Source of the DNA: Stictocephala bisonia
Lineage: Eukaryota; Arthropoda; Insecta; Hemiptera; Membracidae
NCBI GenBank assembly: GCA_035578905.1
Contig: JAQJVL010000002.1
Location: 2,827,229 to 2,891,228, forward strand
Direction: 5' to 3'
DNA length: 64,000 bases
The notes beneath the pieces are model-generated. The model was not told where the DNA came from, made no database searches, and saw only the letters and a program-made list of their open reading frames with translations. Below, in pieces: positions 34,046 to 44,640 of this stretch. Positions within the stretch are counted from its first letter, which is position 1, and each line of letters begins with the position of its first letter. The position numbers and the translations under genes were made by a program.

Positions 34046-35892
34046 ATTAGTGCTGACCGGGTAAAAAACTTAATGTAACATTAAAGTCGTGATATATCAA
34101 ACTAGAAAAAAATCTAGAAAATTAGCAAACACCATTATATCTCTTACCCTACTAGTGCTTACCTCCAGTTCTCGATGTTTACCGACCCCTCTTTTATTCG
34201 ATCTCACAACATAAAACTATTAATGCTTGATAAATCATTTTTATAAAATGTATACTATAAAATATATACTCGTACATGTTTAGGGGCTTATGTAAACCCG
34301 AATCCCAACAAATACGTCGATTTAAGATATATTTAATGAGCCTCAAACGGATAGTGAAATAATACAAAACAAAGTTCCTTAACAAATTTATTTTAAAAAA
34401 ATATTAAAGACGTGGAAAATTAACACAACAACACTACAATATAACATTTGGACAAAAGGTACATATATTACGGCAACAGATTTTTGTCAAACGACCTTGA
34501 CTTAGAGAAATCACAGAGGAATCATAATAAAAATAAATTTACGCAAAAGTGTCAAATTTGGATCAAAATTCTACCATGAATGATACAATATTCTTAAAAA
34601 AACAAAAAAGAAAATAAAGAAACGAATAGTAAATTGAAGTTGTTAAAAAAAAAAAAATAATGTTTTGCTTTTGCCCTGCACATTAAGTTCAAAAAGCAGA
34701 AGTTTCATCTTTCAAGGCTATAACCTAATCTAATCTCATTCTTAATCATTGATGGGAGGATTTTTGTATAAGTACTTTGTCATAAAAAGAAATTATAACT
34801 ATTTCAGAAGACCACTATTTTTAGCAACTATTGTTACTAAGCCTACTTCAACCTTTTTTTCATATTTATTACTGAATCATTAGGCATCATTAAGAACAAT
34901 TCACGCCTACGATACTCGTTCCAAAGTTTAAGCGGAGATAATTGTGACTCAGAGACCTCGAAGATGTTTCATTGTTTACCTTAGGTCATTAATAAATCAG
35001 TGACAGACGTTACCTCAGAGCTCCGAGAGGCGAAGACGATATCCTGGTGGCTGTTCACAGCCATGACCCTCCCTCATGTGATCGTCAATCACATGTCAGT
35101 GGTTCTTACGTAATCAAAGACCCTCAACTAGGAATAATCTGTTGCTTAGTGTGGGCGACATTATTGATGCTTGCTCTATGACAATACGTTCGTATATTGT
35201 GGGATATGATGTTACGTAACTTCTCTGATTTGTGTTGGAGTGGTTTAAAGGGCAGTTAGAAGTGTAACTTAAATGGCGAATTTTTAAAGTAATTTTGTAA
35301 ATTGATTTATTTTGATATTCATTAAAAAAATAAGGGGATATTTTCCATTAATTTAACTACACGAATACCAATAAATATGTTTAGTTGTAGCAGCCATGGC
35401 TGGGAGATCACAATATCTTGACAGTCCAGATACCAGATTTGTTGCTCGTTTAGAACTACCCAGGCTGTACGTACAGCTTCAAACATTTTCTGTGCACGCG
35501 AACAATATCACATCCCCATATAAGGGGATTGACACTAGATCAGTCATGTGATTGCGAGGAGTCTATCCAAACAATGGATCACACAGTTACAGAGTGCCCC
35601 TACGCTATTTTACGGAGGATTAGCCAGCATAAACAGAATCAGTGAAGAAAGTTTTAAATGGTTTGATGGATTGGACTTAGATTTGTGACAGGAGATCACT
35701 TCACATTTTTATTCAATTAATATGCCATCATGACTTTTGGATCTTTATCCAAATATTAATAGCAGCTTTTTAATCATAACAAATGGTAGCTGGCAACAAA
35801 CTATACGTTATATATACCAATTAATAACGCTATAAATTAGTTGTATATTATTGTTCAAAAGGCGTATAGTTAATGAATAAATATTAACTTAT
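34046..35892. other. Non-coding sequence
   Basis: AT-rich except 34960-35130 and 35380-35600. A palindrome, CATGTGAT-CGTCA-ATCACATG, lies at 35075-35095. ATATTTTCCATTAATTTAAC at about 35338 may be an eroded end of the AACGGAAAA family. No gene recognised. Confidence 0.45.
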
Positions 35893-36525
35893 ACATCATC
35901 AAGGGTGTTCTGCCCTCAGGCAGGCCTTGGTGCAGTCTTCCGCTAAACCTCTTTGTTTTTATCGTCATTTTCTTATTTCGTACTTCCCTCCGATCATTAT
36001 CCATCTAAAGTCTTTTTCTTCTCTTTCCTCTCTCTCAACTAACTTTTCCTTCTATAGCTGTTTTCAACAGGCTCTCATCACATGTCCTAACTAATTTATT
36101 TTTCTTTTATTAAAGTTTTTATTATTTTCCAATCTTCACCCACTCTCCCCAGTACTTCCTCATTTCGCAACTATCTTCCCATCTACTTTCTACATCCTTC
36201 TCCAAATCCACATCTCCATTGCTTCCAATCTTTCCTTGTCTTATTTTATAGTAGTCCAGTGTTCCACTCCATATAATAAAATACACTAAATAAAACACTT
36301 CATAAAACTCTTCATCAGCTTCTTATCCAATGTCCACAAAGTAAACTTAAATATTGATTTTGCATTGGAATTCTTAATCTTATTTTCTTTCTACAACTCA
36401 TATCTCCTTCTATCCTACTTCCTAGATATTTAAAACTACGTACTTTCCCTATTGGTTTTCCCTTTAGTTTAATGTTCACGCTTTCCCCCTCTATTTCTAT
36501 TACCATCATTTTAGTTTTATTTATC
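35893..36525 (-). pseudogene. RTE-like reverse transcriptase C-terminal remnant
   Basis: On the minus strand, 36509 downwards gives MMVIEIEGESVNIKLKG then VRSFKYLGSRIEGD, the connection region of RTE-like RTs. After a frame change, ERLEAMEMWIWRRM (about 36215) and KRKINWLGHVMR (about 36100) appear, the classic 'EMWxxRRM' and 'WLGHxxR' motifs. The 3' untranslated end has GCCTGAGGGCAGAACACCC then TTGATGATG at 35893-35915. There are several stops and shifts. It belongs to the same broad group as 26745-27150 but is a different element. Confidence 0.82.
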
Positions 36526-36684
36526 CTTGTGAACTCAATAATACGAGTATTATCTTAACTTATAGTCATCCTAATTTAATCTTATATATATTTAATGTTT
36601 GTAATTCTTCATTTAGTATGTTTATGTTAGATTAATATACTTTGAAGATTGCCTATTTAACTGTGCTATAATTTAAGTGTGCTA

Positions 36685-36767
36685 TAATTTAATTTTATTT
36701 TAACTATATTTCCGACTAGTTAAGTTCTTTAACTAGTCGGAAATATAGTTAAAATAAGATTAAATTA
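36685..36767. repeat. 39-bp inverted repeat with 5-base loop
   Basis: TAATTTAATTTTATTTTAAC continues to GACTAGTTAA, spacer GTTCT, then the inverse with a single mismatch. AT-rich hairpin of unknown origin. Confidence 0.9.
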
Positions 36768-36789
36768 TTAGTTATTTATATTTAAACTA

Positions 36790-37260
36790 TTATTTATTTT
36801 ATGTATATATTTAATGTACAACATCACGGTTACTCAGCAAACATAGTAACGATGTTATGTTGTTGCTTAGCAACGATATATACATTTTTTATTAATATTT
36901 TATCAATGTACCTAAAACTAATACATACAATCAATGATATATAAACATTATTTACCATCAATAGGCCTACACACACAAATCTTCTTTTTCATACTAAATG
37001 AAAATTTCATCAATACTTTCAATATTTCTTAAAATTGTCCACTGTACACTTTATATCCATGTTGTAGGCATATCAGTTTTATTTAGCAACGATTTATAAC
37101 ATTGTGTATCATTGATATTTACAGTAAATAGTAATTATAAAAAATATACAAACATTTTTGTTGTTATAACATACTTAGCAACAATGTATACATCTTTGTA
37201 CTAATACCATACCAATGTTTCTTAGCAAATGTATATGTAGTATTTAAAAAAGGCCTGTTC
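36790..37260 (+). repeat. Irregular repeats of a TTAGCAACGATnTATACAT motif, with an X-box-like palindrome
   Basis: CTTAGCAACGATATATACAT, TTTAGCAACGATTTATAACA, CTTAGCAACAATGTATACAT and CTTAGCAAATGTATATG recur between 36868 and 37225, spaced by about 50-220 bases. At 36862-36874 the motif is mirrored into GTTGCTTAGCAAC, a perfect match to the RFX X-box half-site palindrome. A regulatory role is unproven and an old decayed satellite is as likely. Confidence 0.5.
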
Positions 37261-38472
37261 TAAATTCTGCGAAAAGTGTGAGAATGTGCTCAGCAGCCCT
37301 AATTTCACAATTTAAATGATTTTAATTTTTATTAAAAAACGTGTTTTTTTGGGAGGGCTGAAATTTAAGAATGCAATTGTTTATCATGTACAACCACAGG
37401 ATAGCTGAAAAAAACCCTTGAGTTTTAGCAACGTTCTTGCTATGCCTAGGTTTTCAGGATGGATCTAATATAACTAAGTAGATATTCAAATGATAAATAT
37501 TAATATATAAGATCATACTCAGCAACGAAAATGCATGAGTTGTTTAGAAATAATAGAAATTCAAGGGAATTATCATACTGCCTTTAATTTTCTGGAGTTT
37601 ATAAACTGAATAATTAAGACTTTGCCATATCCATGACATTTAAAATATTTTACAATAAGCTAATCCCTGAAAAACGACGTATGAAAGGATTAGATATTTT
37701 ACCAAATCCTTTAAAAGCATCCTTGGCATTTCTGGGCAGAAACGTGACGCGTTCTTCCCGGCAGCTCCTCATGGTAATAAGGTGACACAATGTGACAATT
37801 ACAATCTCAGACCCACCCACAGTGACCTTGAACGGAATGGGTGGGTTGGTGGGTCGCTGTTGTAATGTGGTAGAAATACACGTGTTACTAATGACGTTAC
37901 TCGTGAACATGAAACCAGAAAGTATTTTTAGATCTACGATCCAAAATAAATTTTTACACAAAAACATAGGTTCAAACGTCACTTAGTTGGTTGTTTGAAT
38001 TGTCGCGCAAATTGACTTGACGTACATAATGTTTGTACGTAGGATATTAGGGTCAAATATCTTAACGGGACCTCCGAACAACGGATCATTATTACAAAGA
38101 AAAAAAAAAGAACACCCACTTTGAATTCACTGTAGTTTCAGGAAAGTTTTATAAAAACCTGTTTGTTTTTTTGATTGCCTACAACAGAAATTCATAATAC
38201 TGAATTAACTAAGAATAAAACAGTTTACGTTAAGAACTAAATTTTATGTTAGTTAAAGAAAGATTAATAATACACATAGAGGTAGCAATGAATAGTAAAA
38301 TGATGATAATAGTATATGGAAAACGAGGCAGTACAATAATAATAGTCATAAAATTATTATTGAGTAAAAAATCTGAACTATAAGAAAACAGCTGCATTCA
38401 TCTATTCACTTTCATTCCCAATATAAATTTACACACAAAATGCAGCCTCTGTAGTAAATATGAGGAAATAAA
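37261..38472. other. Non-coding sequence
   Basis: Opposed open frames at 37650-37986 are on both strands and have no recognisable domain; 37795-37870 is GC-richer. Nothing is recognisable as the coding part of the Penelope-like element suspected downstream. Confidence 0.45.
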
Positions 38473-38562
38473 TAACATAGAATACATAGTAAAACATTTG
38501 TATTCTATGTTAAACTGATGATGGTCTTTCGAGACCGAAATCGATTTTAAACAATAAAAACA
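38473..38562 (+). ncRNA. Hammerhead-ribozyme-like motif of a Penelope-like element end
   Basis: CTGATGA (38515-38521) is followed by one T and then the perfect stem-loop GGTCT-TTCG-AGACC (38523-38536), then GAAA (38537-38540). This is the conserved hammerhead core with stem II and a UUCG tetraloop. After it, ATCGAT offers a short self-complementary stem III, as in minimal or dimeric hammerheads. TTAAACA downstream can pair with TGTTAAA just upstream (one mismatch) to give an open stem I. Immediately 5' lies a perfect 13-bp hairpin (38473-38485 / 38500-38512). Such motifs are known in the terminal repeats of Penelope-like retroelements. The extra T before stem II means activity is uncertain. 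Confidence 0.6.
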
Positions 38563-38588
38563 TCAAGAAAAGATTGCTACGTGTGGTT

Positions 38589-38591
<3 letters not shown>

Positions 38592-38669
<78 letters not shown>
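38592..38669. repeat. (TA)n microsatellite, about 39 repeats
   Basis: An uninterrupted alternating TA run of 78 bases directly after GTGTGGTTCTT. It sits 50 bases after the hammerhead-like motif, consistent with a retroelement end abutting or inserting into a TA tract. Length is likely polymorphic and may be misassembled. Confidence 0.97.
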
Positions 38670-38673
<4 letters not shown>

Positions 38674-38839
38674 TTAAGCAATCTAATAGCTAAAAATGTC
38701 AATCAAGTAAATATGAATTGAATTATAACATATTCATTAATGTAACATTTATTACTAAAATGAGCGGCAGTTTCCGGTGTAACCATACATAGATTTTATA
38801 TTACTCTGTACCGCCCTAGTGGTTCGGAAGTCAAGTTAA

Positions 38840-39251
38840 GATTCTGCAGAGGTTGTCGGCCATGTTGGTTTTAATCACATAAGAATAAAGATATTTTTCG
38901 AACTGAACATACGATTTCGCGTATCCAAATTAAACAGTTATTTTTTAACGGATTTTTACAAACAAATTGTGTTTTATCAAGAATGAAATTGCACGTTAGA
39001 ATTGTTTTGCGAGTTGCTAATTAGGTTTATAGAGCAATATATCAAAACTATTTATTTTGAAGTTTTATTTTCGCCTATTTTTTAAAACTAGGCGTATGTA
39101 TTGAAAATATCAAAAGTAAACCCAATGCGCAATATGCTAAAGTTTTAAATGACACCTCATTCACAAATTTTGGTCAATAAATAACGATTCGCAAAAATAA
39201 CATTGTTCTTATGGGATTTAAAGCAACATGGCTGACAGCCTCTGTAGACTC
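38840..39251. mobile_element. TTAA-flanked miniature DNA transposon, copy 2
   Basis: A 412-bp element between TTAA sites at 38836-38839 and 39252-39255. The left end GATTCTGCAGAGGTTGTCGG and the right end GGCTGACAGCCTCTGTAGAC are inverse over about 40 bases. The interior is collinear with 11298-11725 (TTTTCGAAC, CCCAATGCG, AAATGACACCTCATTCA, GGTCAATAAATAACGA). It is diverged by roughly a fifth from copy 1. No coding. Confidence 0.88.
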
Positions 39252-39255
39252 TTAA

Positions 39256-40227
39256 GCCGGGTCAGAAAACTAAAATTCTAAACGAAAATGGTCTTGTCTA
39301 AGCAGGGGAGGGGAACTATGTCTCAATTAGCATTTATTCCTACTAAAATGTTCTTATATGTTTATTACGAATTGATAAGAGGACAATTTATAAAAAGCTT
39401 TCACTATAGAACTCAAGAAAATGGCAAGAGACTGCAAGAACCACATTTTAAATGGGACAGCTTATAAATAGCAAGACCAGTTTTTTGACCTGGGATTTCC
39501 AAGTTCGCAAGCACTCTGTAAACCAAAAAGACTCTTCTTTCCCGCCAGATAAAATCCAGGATGCACAAGTCGTAGGCAAGGGTCATCAACAGAACAGTGT
39601 CGGGATTCCCAATAAGTTCGAGCCTTACCAGTTCGATACGATGGTGATTGGAATTATTGATTAACTAACAATCCAGCAATTCATTCTATCGTAGATTCAG
39701 CACGTGTTGGTATAAGCAACTCCAGGAACTTAAACTGCCATCAATTATTACAAATGGCATTTCAAATAAGAATTTTATTTGTGAATTGCTTATAGTATTA
39801 TATAGTTCGTATCTATTATTAACAGGAATGACAAACTTAAAAAAATAAGAATGCTTTAAATAAATATTTATTGGAAAATACAGAAATATTTGTTACAGAT
39901 TACAAGTGTTCTTATTATCTATAGTAATATATTACTATAGATAATAATATTTATAGTATTAATATATATAAAATAATAATATATTTTATATCATTATTAT
40001 AAAATATATAATAATAATATAAATATATATATATATTTTTATTTAAAATTAAAAAATTATAAAAAAATTAATAATTTTTAGACACAAAAATTCCAGCTTA
40101 GACTGTTACATATTTTAGAGAATTGTTATATATTTTAGGTAAATAGAAAAAATATTCCATATAATATGTCTGTATGTTTTTCTTTCAAAATTTTGAAAGA
40201 ATTTGAAGAATTTGAAAGAATTCTCTA
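39256..40227. other. Non-coding sequence with a perfect AT palindrome
   Basis: 39912-39947 is a perfect 36-bp palindrome (half-site TTATTATCTATAGTAATA). It leads into ATATAATAATATA-type low-complexity DNA to about 40080. A 70-codon frame at 39452-39664 has no known domain. Confidence 0.6.
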
Positions 40228-40845
40228 TTTCAAAACCCGTTTGACATAGAGTACTGGATTTTCGTATGAAAGTTGATCTTAAAAAAGACACATTTTAATT
40301 AAAAAGGCTGAATGTCTAAGACGATCGTTTTAAAATGGCAGTTGTCCAAAAGGTTCTAGGTCAAATATAAAAAAAACTACAAATTTTACTCTAGCATTTA
40401 ACATTTTTTTACTACAAATTATAAAAATGTTAAATGCAATATTTGTAGACTACGTTAAGTCGAACTCAAAGATATGTCAATTTCAATAGTCGGTCGATAA
40501 ATAACAGAGAAAACGTATGTTTTGTGACTAAAAGCATTGTTATCTGAGTACTCTTAACCAGATAACAATGCTTTCAGTCACGAAAAATTAGATTTTTCTG
40601 TTATTTATCATCAACCGATCTTTTGAATTGGCATATCTTTGAATCTGGAATAAAGTAGTCTACAAATATTTTGTTTTAAAATCTGTGGGAAACATTTATA
40701 GTTTTCTTATGTGTTTGTACAGCTGCCATTTTGAAACTGATATTCTTAGACATTCAGCCTTTTTATATAAAATGTGTCTTTTTAAGATCAACTTTAATGT
40801 GGGAATCCAGTACTAAATGTCGAACGGTTTTTGAAACGTTCAAAT
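40228..40845. mobile_element. Foldback element with arms of about 300 bp
   Basis: From TTTCAAAACCCGTTTGACAT on the left and AATGTCGAACGGTTTTTGAAA on the right, the two halves are imperfect reverse complements. The sequence pairs through AAAGTTGATCTTAAAAA, AGGCTGAATGTCTAAGA, AAAATGGCAGTTGT, TTTGTAGACTACGTTA and CAAAGATATGTCAATT, to AAAGCATTGTTATCTG at the tip, where only about 12 bases remain unpaired (40545-40560). The left arm alone carries a nested 15-bp hairpin (GCATTTAACATTTTT at 40397 and its inverse at 40425-40439). There is no coding. A transcript would fold into a long hairpin RNA. Confidence 0.85.
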
Positions 40846-42377
40846 TTTTGAATAAAAAAAAAAAAAACATATAGACACACAGACAGAAAATGAATCGAGA
40901 TAGGACACATGTCAATGGCATTATTTGCTTGTATTTTGACATGACAAACAATTCTCTGTAATACGTGACAGTCGAAGTGGGACACCCTGTATATATCATT
41001 TTATTCATATATATATTGTAAAGTATTTATTTTTATTAATTATTGTAAATATTTTAGAAGGTGTAATTATACATAAATAACATTAACTTCCTTATAACTT
41101 AAACGAACTTCTTGTTTATATACATACCTCTTCTTCCGTTCAAGTAAGTAATTTGCTGTGTAAAATGTATTATTAAAAAAATGGATTGATGTAAATTAAA
41201 AGTATTTATCTTTATTCTTAAGGCAATTTTATCAATAATAGACCTAATACATAAAATAATTTTAATTTTAGTAGTAATATGTATATTATTTTTTCAAACA
41301 TAATTTACACGTTTCAACAACACGGATTATCTTCGTATCATTGTACATTCTTTGAAAATATATTTAACTTCTTTATGTCCTCATAATCAAAAAAGGTACA
41401 AAAATAAACACAATTTATTATAAATAAACAAGTATTAACACTATCCGGTTTTAATTTGCGATAGAGATTCATACACATGTTTAAACTACAAATAGTTCCC
41501 AACAGAACTTAAGAAACATAACAGGATTTTGACTAAACATTTCTGAAATTATCCAAACCGATTTTATCTTCGAAAAATTTACGTTATCTAAGGAAAAATT
41601 TATCAGTTGTTCCTTTCAAACCTTTAATATGTAAATAAATATTATGGAATTAAGCAAAAAAAATTTAAATAAATACATCGTACCGTACCCAGTGGAAATG
41701 TTCTGAAACAAGTCTATCTCAGTCTTTTTCTTGTAGCATTGACGATTGAAGACTTAGTACTAAAACAAGTGTACCTTGTATAATTTTTACGGTAATTTAT
41801 AGTGATTTTAGTTCCCATTTAGCAATATAATTGTCATTAAACTATAAAGAAGTAAATCAAATGTTTATATAAATTGAGTGAATCTAAGTTTGGAGGCTTG
41901 CGTGACTGATGCTCGAGAATATTTAAAAGGTACAATTTGAACATAATAACATTCTATGGTCCTAGTCGGACTACAAATCTGTAAACATTTCTCAATTGAG
42001 TGAAGTATAATTGTGAAGAAATATTATTGTTTAAATAGTCATTTTATAAATTAAGTCATTTAACGCAGAAATAATCTCAGGAACGGAAGTAACGGCTGGA
42101 TATAGTCTACGAACATATATAAAAAATCTGAGATTCCACTATTACCGAGAAATTGAGGTTCCAAAAACTTCAAAGAATCTATATAACCAGAAAAAAAGAC
42201 CAACAAATGCTCCAACTCAATAAAATAACAACAATCCTATTTAACAAATAGAAAATAATCGAATCAAATAAATCAATTATTTGTTTACTTATTAAAATAA
42301 AATAATACCTAAATAAATAAACATTAATTTAGTGCATCAATAAAATGTATGCGTTTAAAATACTTGATTCCACCCCT
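40846..42377. other. Non-coding sequence
   Basis: Contains GTGGGACACCCTGTATAT at 40978-40995, the inverted equivalent of the motif at 9073, as an apparent repeat end next to the foldback element. Otherwise AT-rich with no gene. Confidence 0.5.
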
Positions 42378-42965
42378 TTTACTTTCCCCGTATGCGTTAG
42401 TATAGAGAAAGTATTGTGATCGTCCAAAAACAATTTTTTACAAGTTGGTCTAAATATCCATTTTAGGGTCCCCTGAACAAAAAAAGTAGTTTTTTAGAAA
42501 AAAAAAAAAATAATTTTGGTGTCTGTTCGTGTGTACGTGCAGTTCGCTGGAGACCTAACGTATGGATTAATTTCTATGAAATTTGGTATGTGGGTGTACT
42601 TAGCCAATATCTCCGGAAAATTTTTTACTTTTTTCTCATTTAGTTTTTCTTCATTTTTATGGAAAAACCGTACAAAAATGGAATTTTCTCAAAAACGGGT
42701 CTAACAATTTTGATTAAATTTTGAGGAAATATGTGAATTACAAATTAAAATACTTTAGTATAAGCTGCATGCTGCTAACTTGACTAGTTTTTGAGAAATA
42801 ACATTTTTTACGGGTAAAAACATTTTTATGGGATTTTTTCGAGCTTTATTTTAACAATTTTGATTAAATTTACAGTAAAGATGCAGATTACAACTAAAAC
42901 TATTTTACTTACCACCCCACTAAGTTGGGACTGGAGGCCGAAGGCCGGAAGCCACAATTTAAGTA
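42378..42965 (+). repeat. Dispersed repeat, AGAAAGTATTGTGAT family, copy 2
   Basis: The longest copy: TACTTTCCCCGTATGCGTTA, AGAAAGTATTGTGATCGTCC, TGGTGTCTGTTCGTGTG, AGCCAATATCTCCGG, ending near GACTGGAGGCCGAAGGCCGG. The stretch after 42600 contains TTTTGATTAAATTT twice (about 42708 and 42859), an internal duplication of about 150 bases. Confidence 0.7.
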
Positions 42966-44277
42966 GTTGAAGGTGTTTTACAAAAAATCTGGCTACATGA
43001 TTAATTGAACAGCTATTTTTTTAAAGAATTTTTTCATACTAGTATTAAAATGAAATAAGTGTTTCGTTTGTACATTCCTTAGAAATGTAATTAATTAAAC
43101 ATATATTTTTATTTATGTGTGTTTTTTCATCCTTTAATTTTCATTTTTTGAACAATCTGACATAACAAAGAGAAAGAGAGAAAGTTCCTTCCAGGTACTT
43201 AGTACCATATATTTATTATTATGCTAAAGAGGACAAAGCAGTACTTAGTAACCTGTGGAAAAAATACGACGGTTTTGCAAGATTACGTACACATAAGTAT
43301 GTTAGAGTATGTAAGCTTGATACTGGTTGGTTGAACATTTTATTCAATCAAAATCGAAAGTGGGTTATAACAATTTTAAGAAGCACCCATTAGAAATGAC
43401 GTCAAACTATGTTTAGTTACAACCTTAACATGTTGGTCTGTATTAAGGAACATGTCATCCCCTCAATAAAAAGTGTTTAGAAAACTACATGTTAAAAAAT
43501 TTACTTTTGAAGAATACTATCTTCGTTTGAATAATGTGTATTTTTAATAAATGTGAGTCGACTATTCGATTCATTTCAAGGATATTGAGAGGCTGAAGCA
43601 TGGTCAAGTATAGATCGATTTCTGCTAAATCCGGAGTATTACAAAAAGGTAGGACCCCGCCCTCGCCGATGTTCCAAGGTTGTCCAAGTCATGAACTGTG
43701 AAGCAGTTGTAATGGTGTATTGTTGTCCACCATCACTCTCATCTGAAGGGCAAAGGTCACGCCTTCCTACCATTTTAAACGAAGTAACTTGTTTCTTTTT
43801 CCTTAGGACAGATTTAAAGTGGCCTTAAGTGGTACGCTGACAGATTCTGTCGGCAAGACTTTAAGCGATTGATTATATGTTTTTTTTTTTAATAATACTT
43901 CACATTATTAGGGTATATAATTTTAATGTAAGCTTGAGTTCAGAAAGAAGGTTGGAATTCACAGTATTTTTACTGTTTAATTTCTTTAAATATTAACACT
44001 TTTGAAGGCTTTGATGTGTTAAACAATGTGTTACTTTCGTTATGAACTTCTGATGCAACCCCCCACACCCATCCCACTTATACTCGTTGCTGTGTATCAT
44101 TTTGCGATACTAAATCTTAAAAGATATGTATGCATATATTTGCGAATATGTTTTATCATGGTTGGTGACTAAGTTAGTAGTAGCTACTGTGGATGACTGA
44201 TTTTATAAACATTCATTTATTATCATCCAAATAAAAAAAAAATGACTACCTACATTTTTACGTAGAGTCTGTACAGT
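42966..44277. other. Non-coding sequence
   Basis: 43560-43870 is less AT-rich, with an acceptor-like TTTCTTTTTCCTTAG at about 43793-43807 and a CTGACAGATTCTGTCGG hairpin (about 43838). No coding identified. Confidence 0.4.
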
Positions 44278-44385
44278 GTACATGAACACTGTACGTGTAT
44301 GGATGGGTAGGAGGGTCAATAACACTATACGTTTATGTGTGGGTGGGTGGGTCAATACCAACGTCCGTGCATCGGTGGGTTACGT
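44278..44385 (+). repeat. Degenerate G-rich minisatellite
   Basis: About three eroded units related to 12232-12385: GTACGTGTATGGATGGGTAG, GTGTGGGTGGGTGGGTCAAT and CGTCCGTGCATCGGTGGG. Only three consecutive G-triplets survive, so the strong quadruplex is lost. Confidence 0.75.
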
Positions 44386-44439
44386 AATCTAAAATCAATT
44401 TTCCAGGTATTGAAGGAAATCTCCTATTCTACTGATACG

Positions 44440-44640
44440 GTTTTCGGCAAGCTGATAAGCCTTTACTTCCCTGACCACCACCCAACAAGGACGTCGTAGA
44501 CTTCTTGAAAAGTGTCCCTACTGATACCAACCATTGATCGGACGCCATTTAGTATTATGAGGACTGAAAAAACCTATAAATCTACAATATCCACAACACT
44601 TAGCTCCCAGTTAGGTGGGGTAGGTAATGCACCTCGATGT
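44440..44640 (-). repeat. 455-bp dispersed repeat, partial copy
   Basis: GGCAAGCTGATAAGCC, AGTGTCCCTACTGATACCAA, CCATTGATCGGACGCC and CTACAATATCCACAACACTT match the minus strand of 52165-52380 at moderate identity. As at 19-20 kb, it sits just after the G-rich minisatellite. Confidence 0.65.

Noticed and set aside
9071..40993. CAGGGTGTCC motifs at 9073 and 40978 as the two ends of one element
   Set aside because: They are 32 kb apart with unrelated adjoining sequence, so they are separate repeat ends at best.
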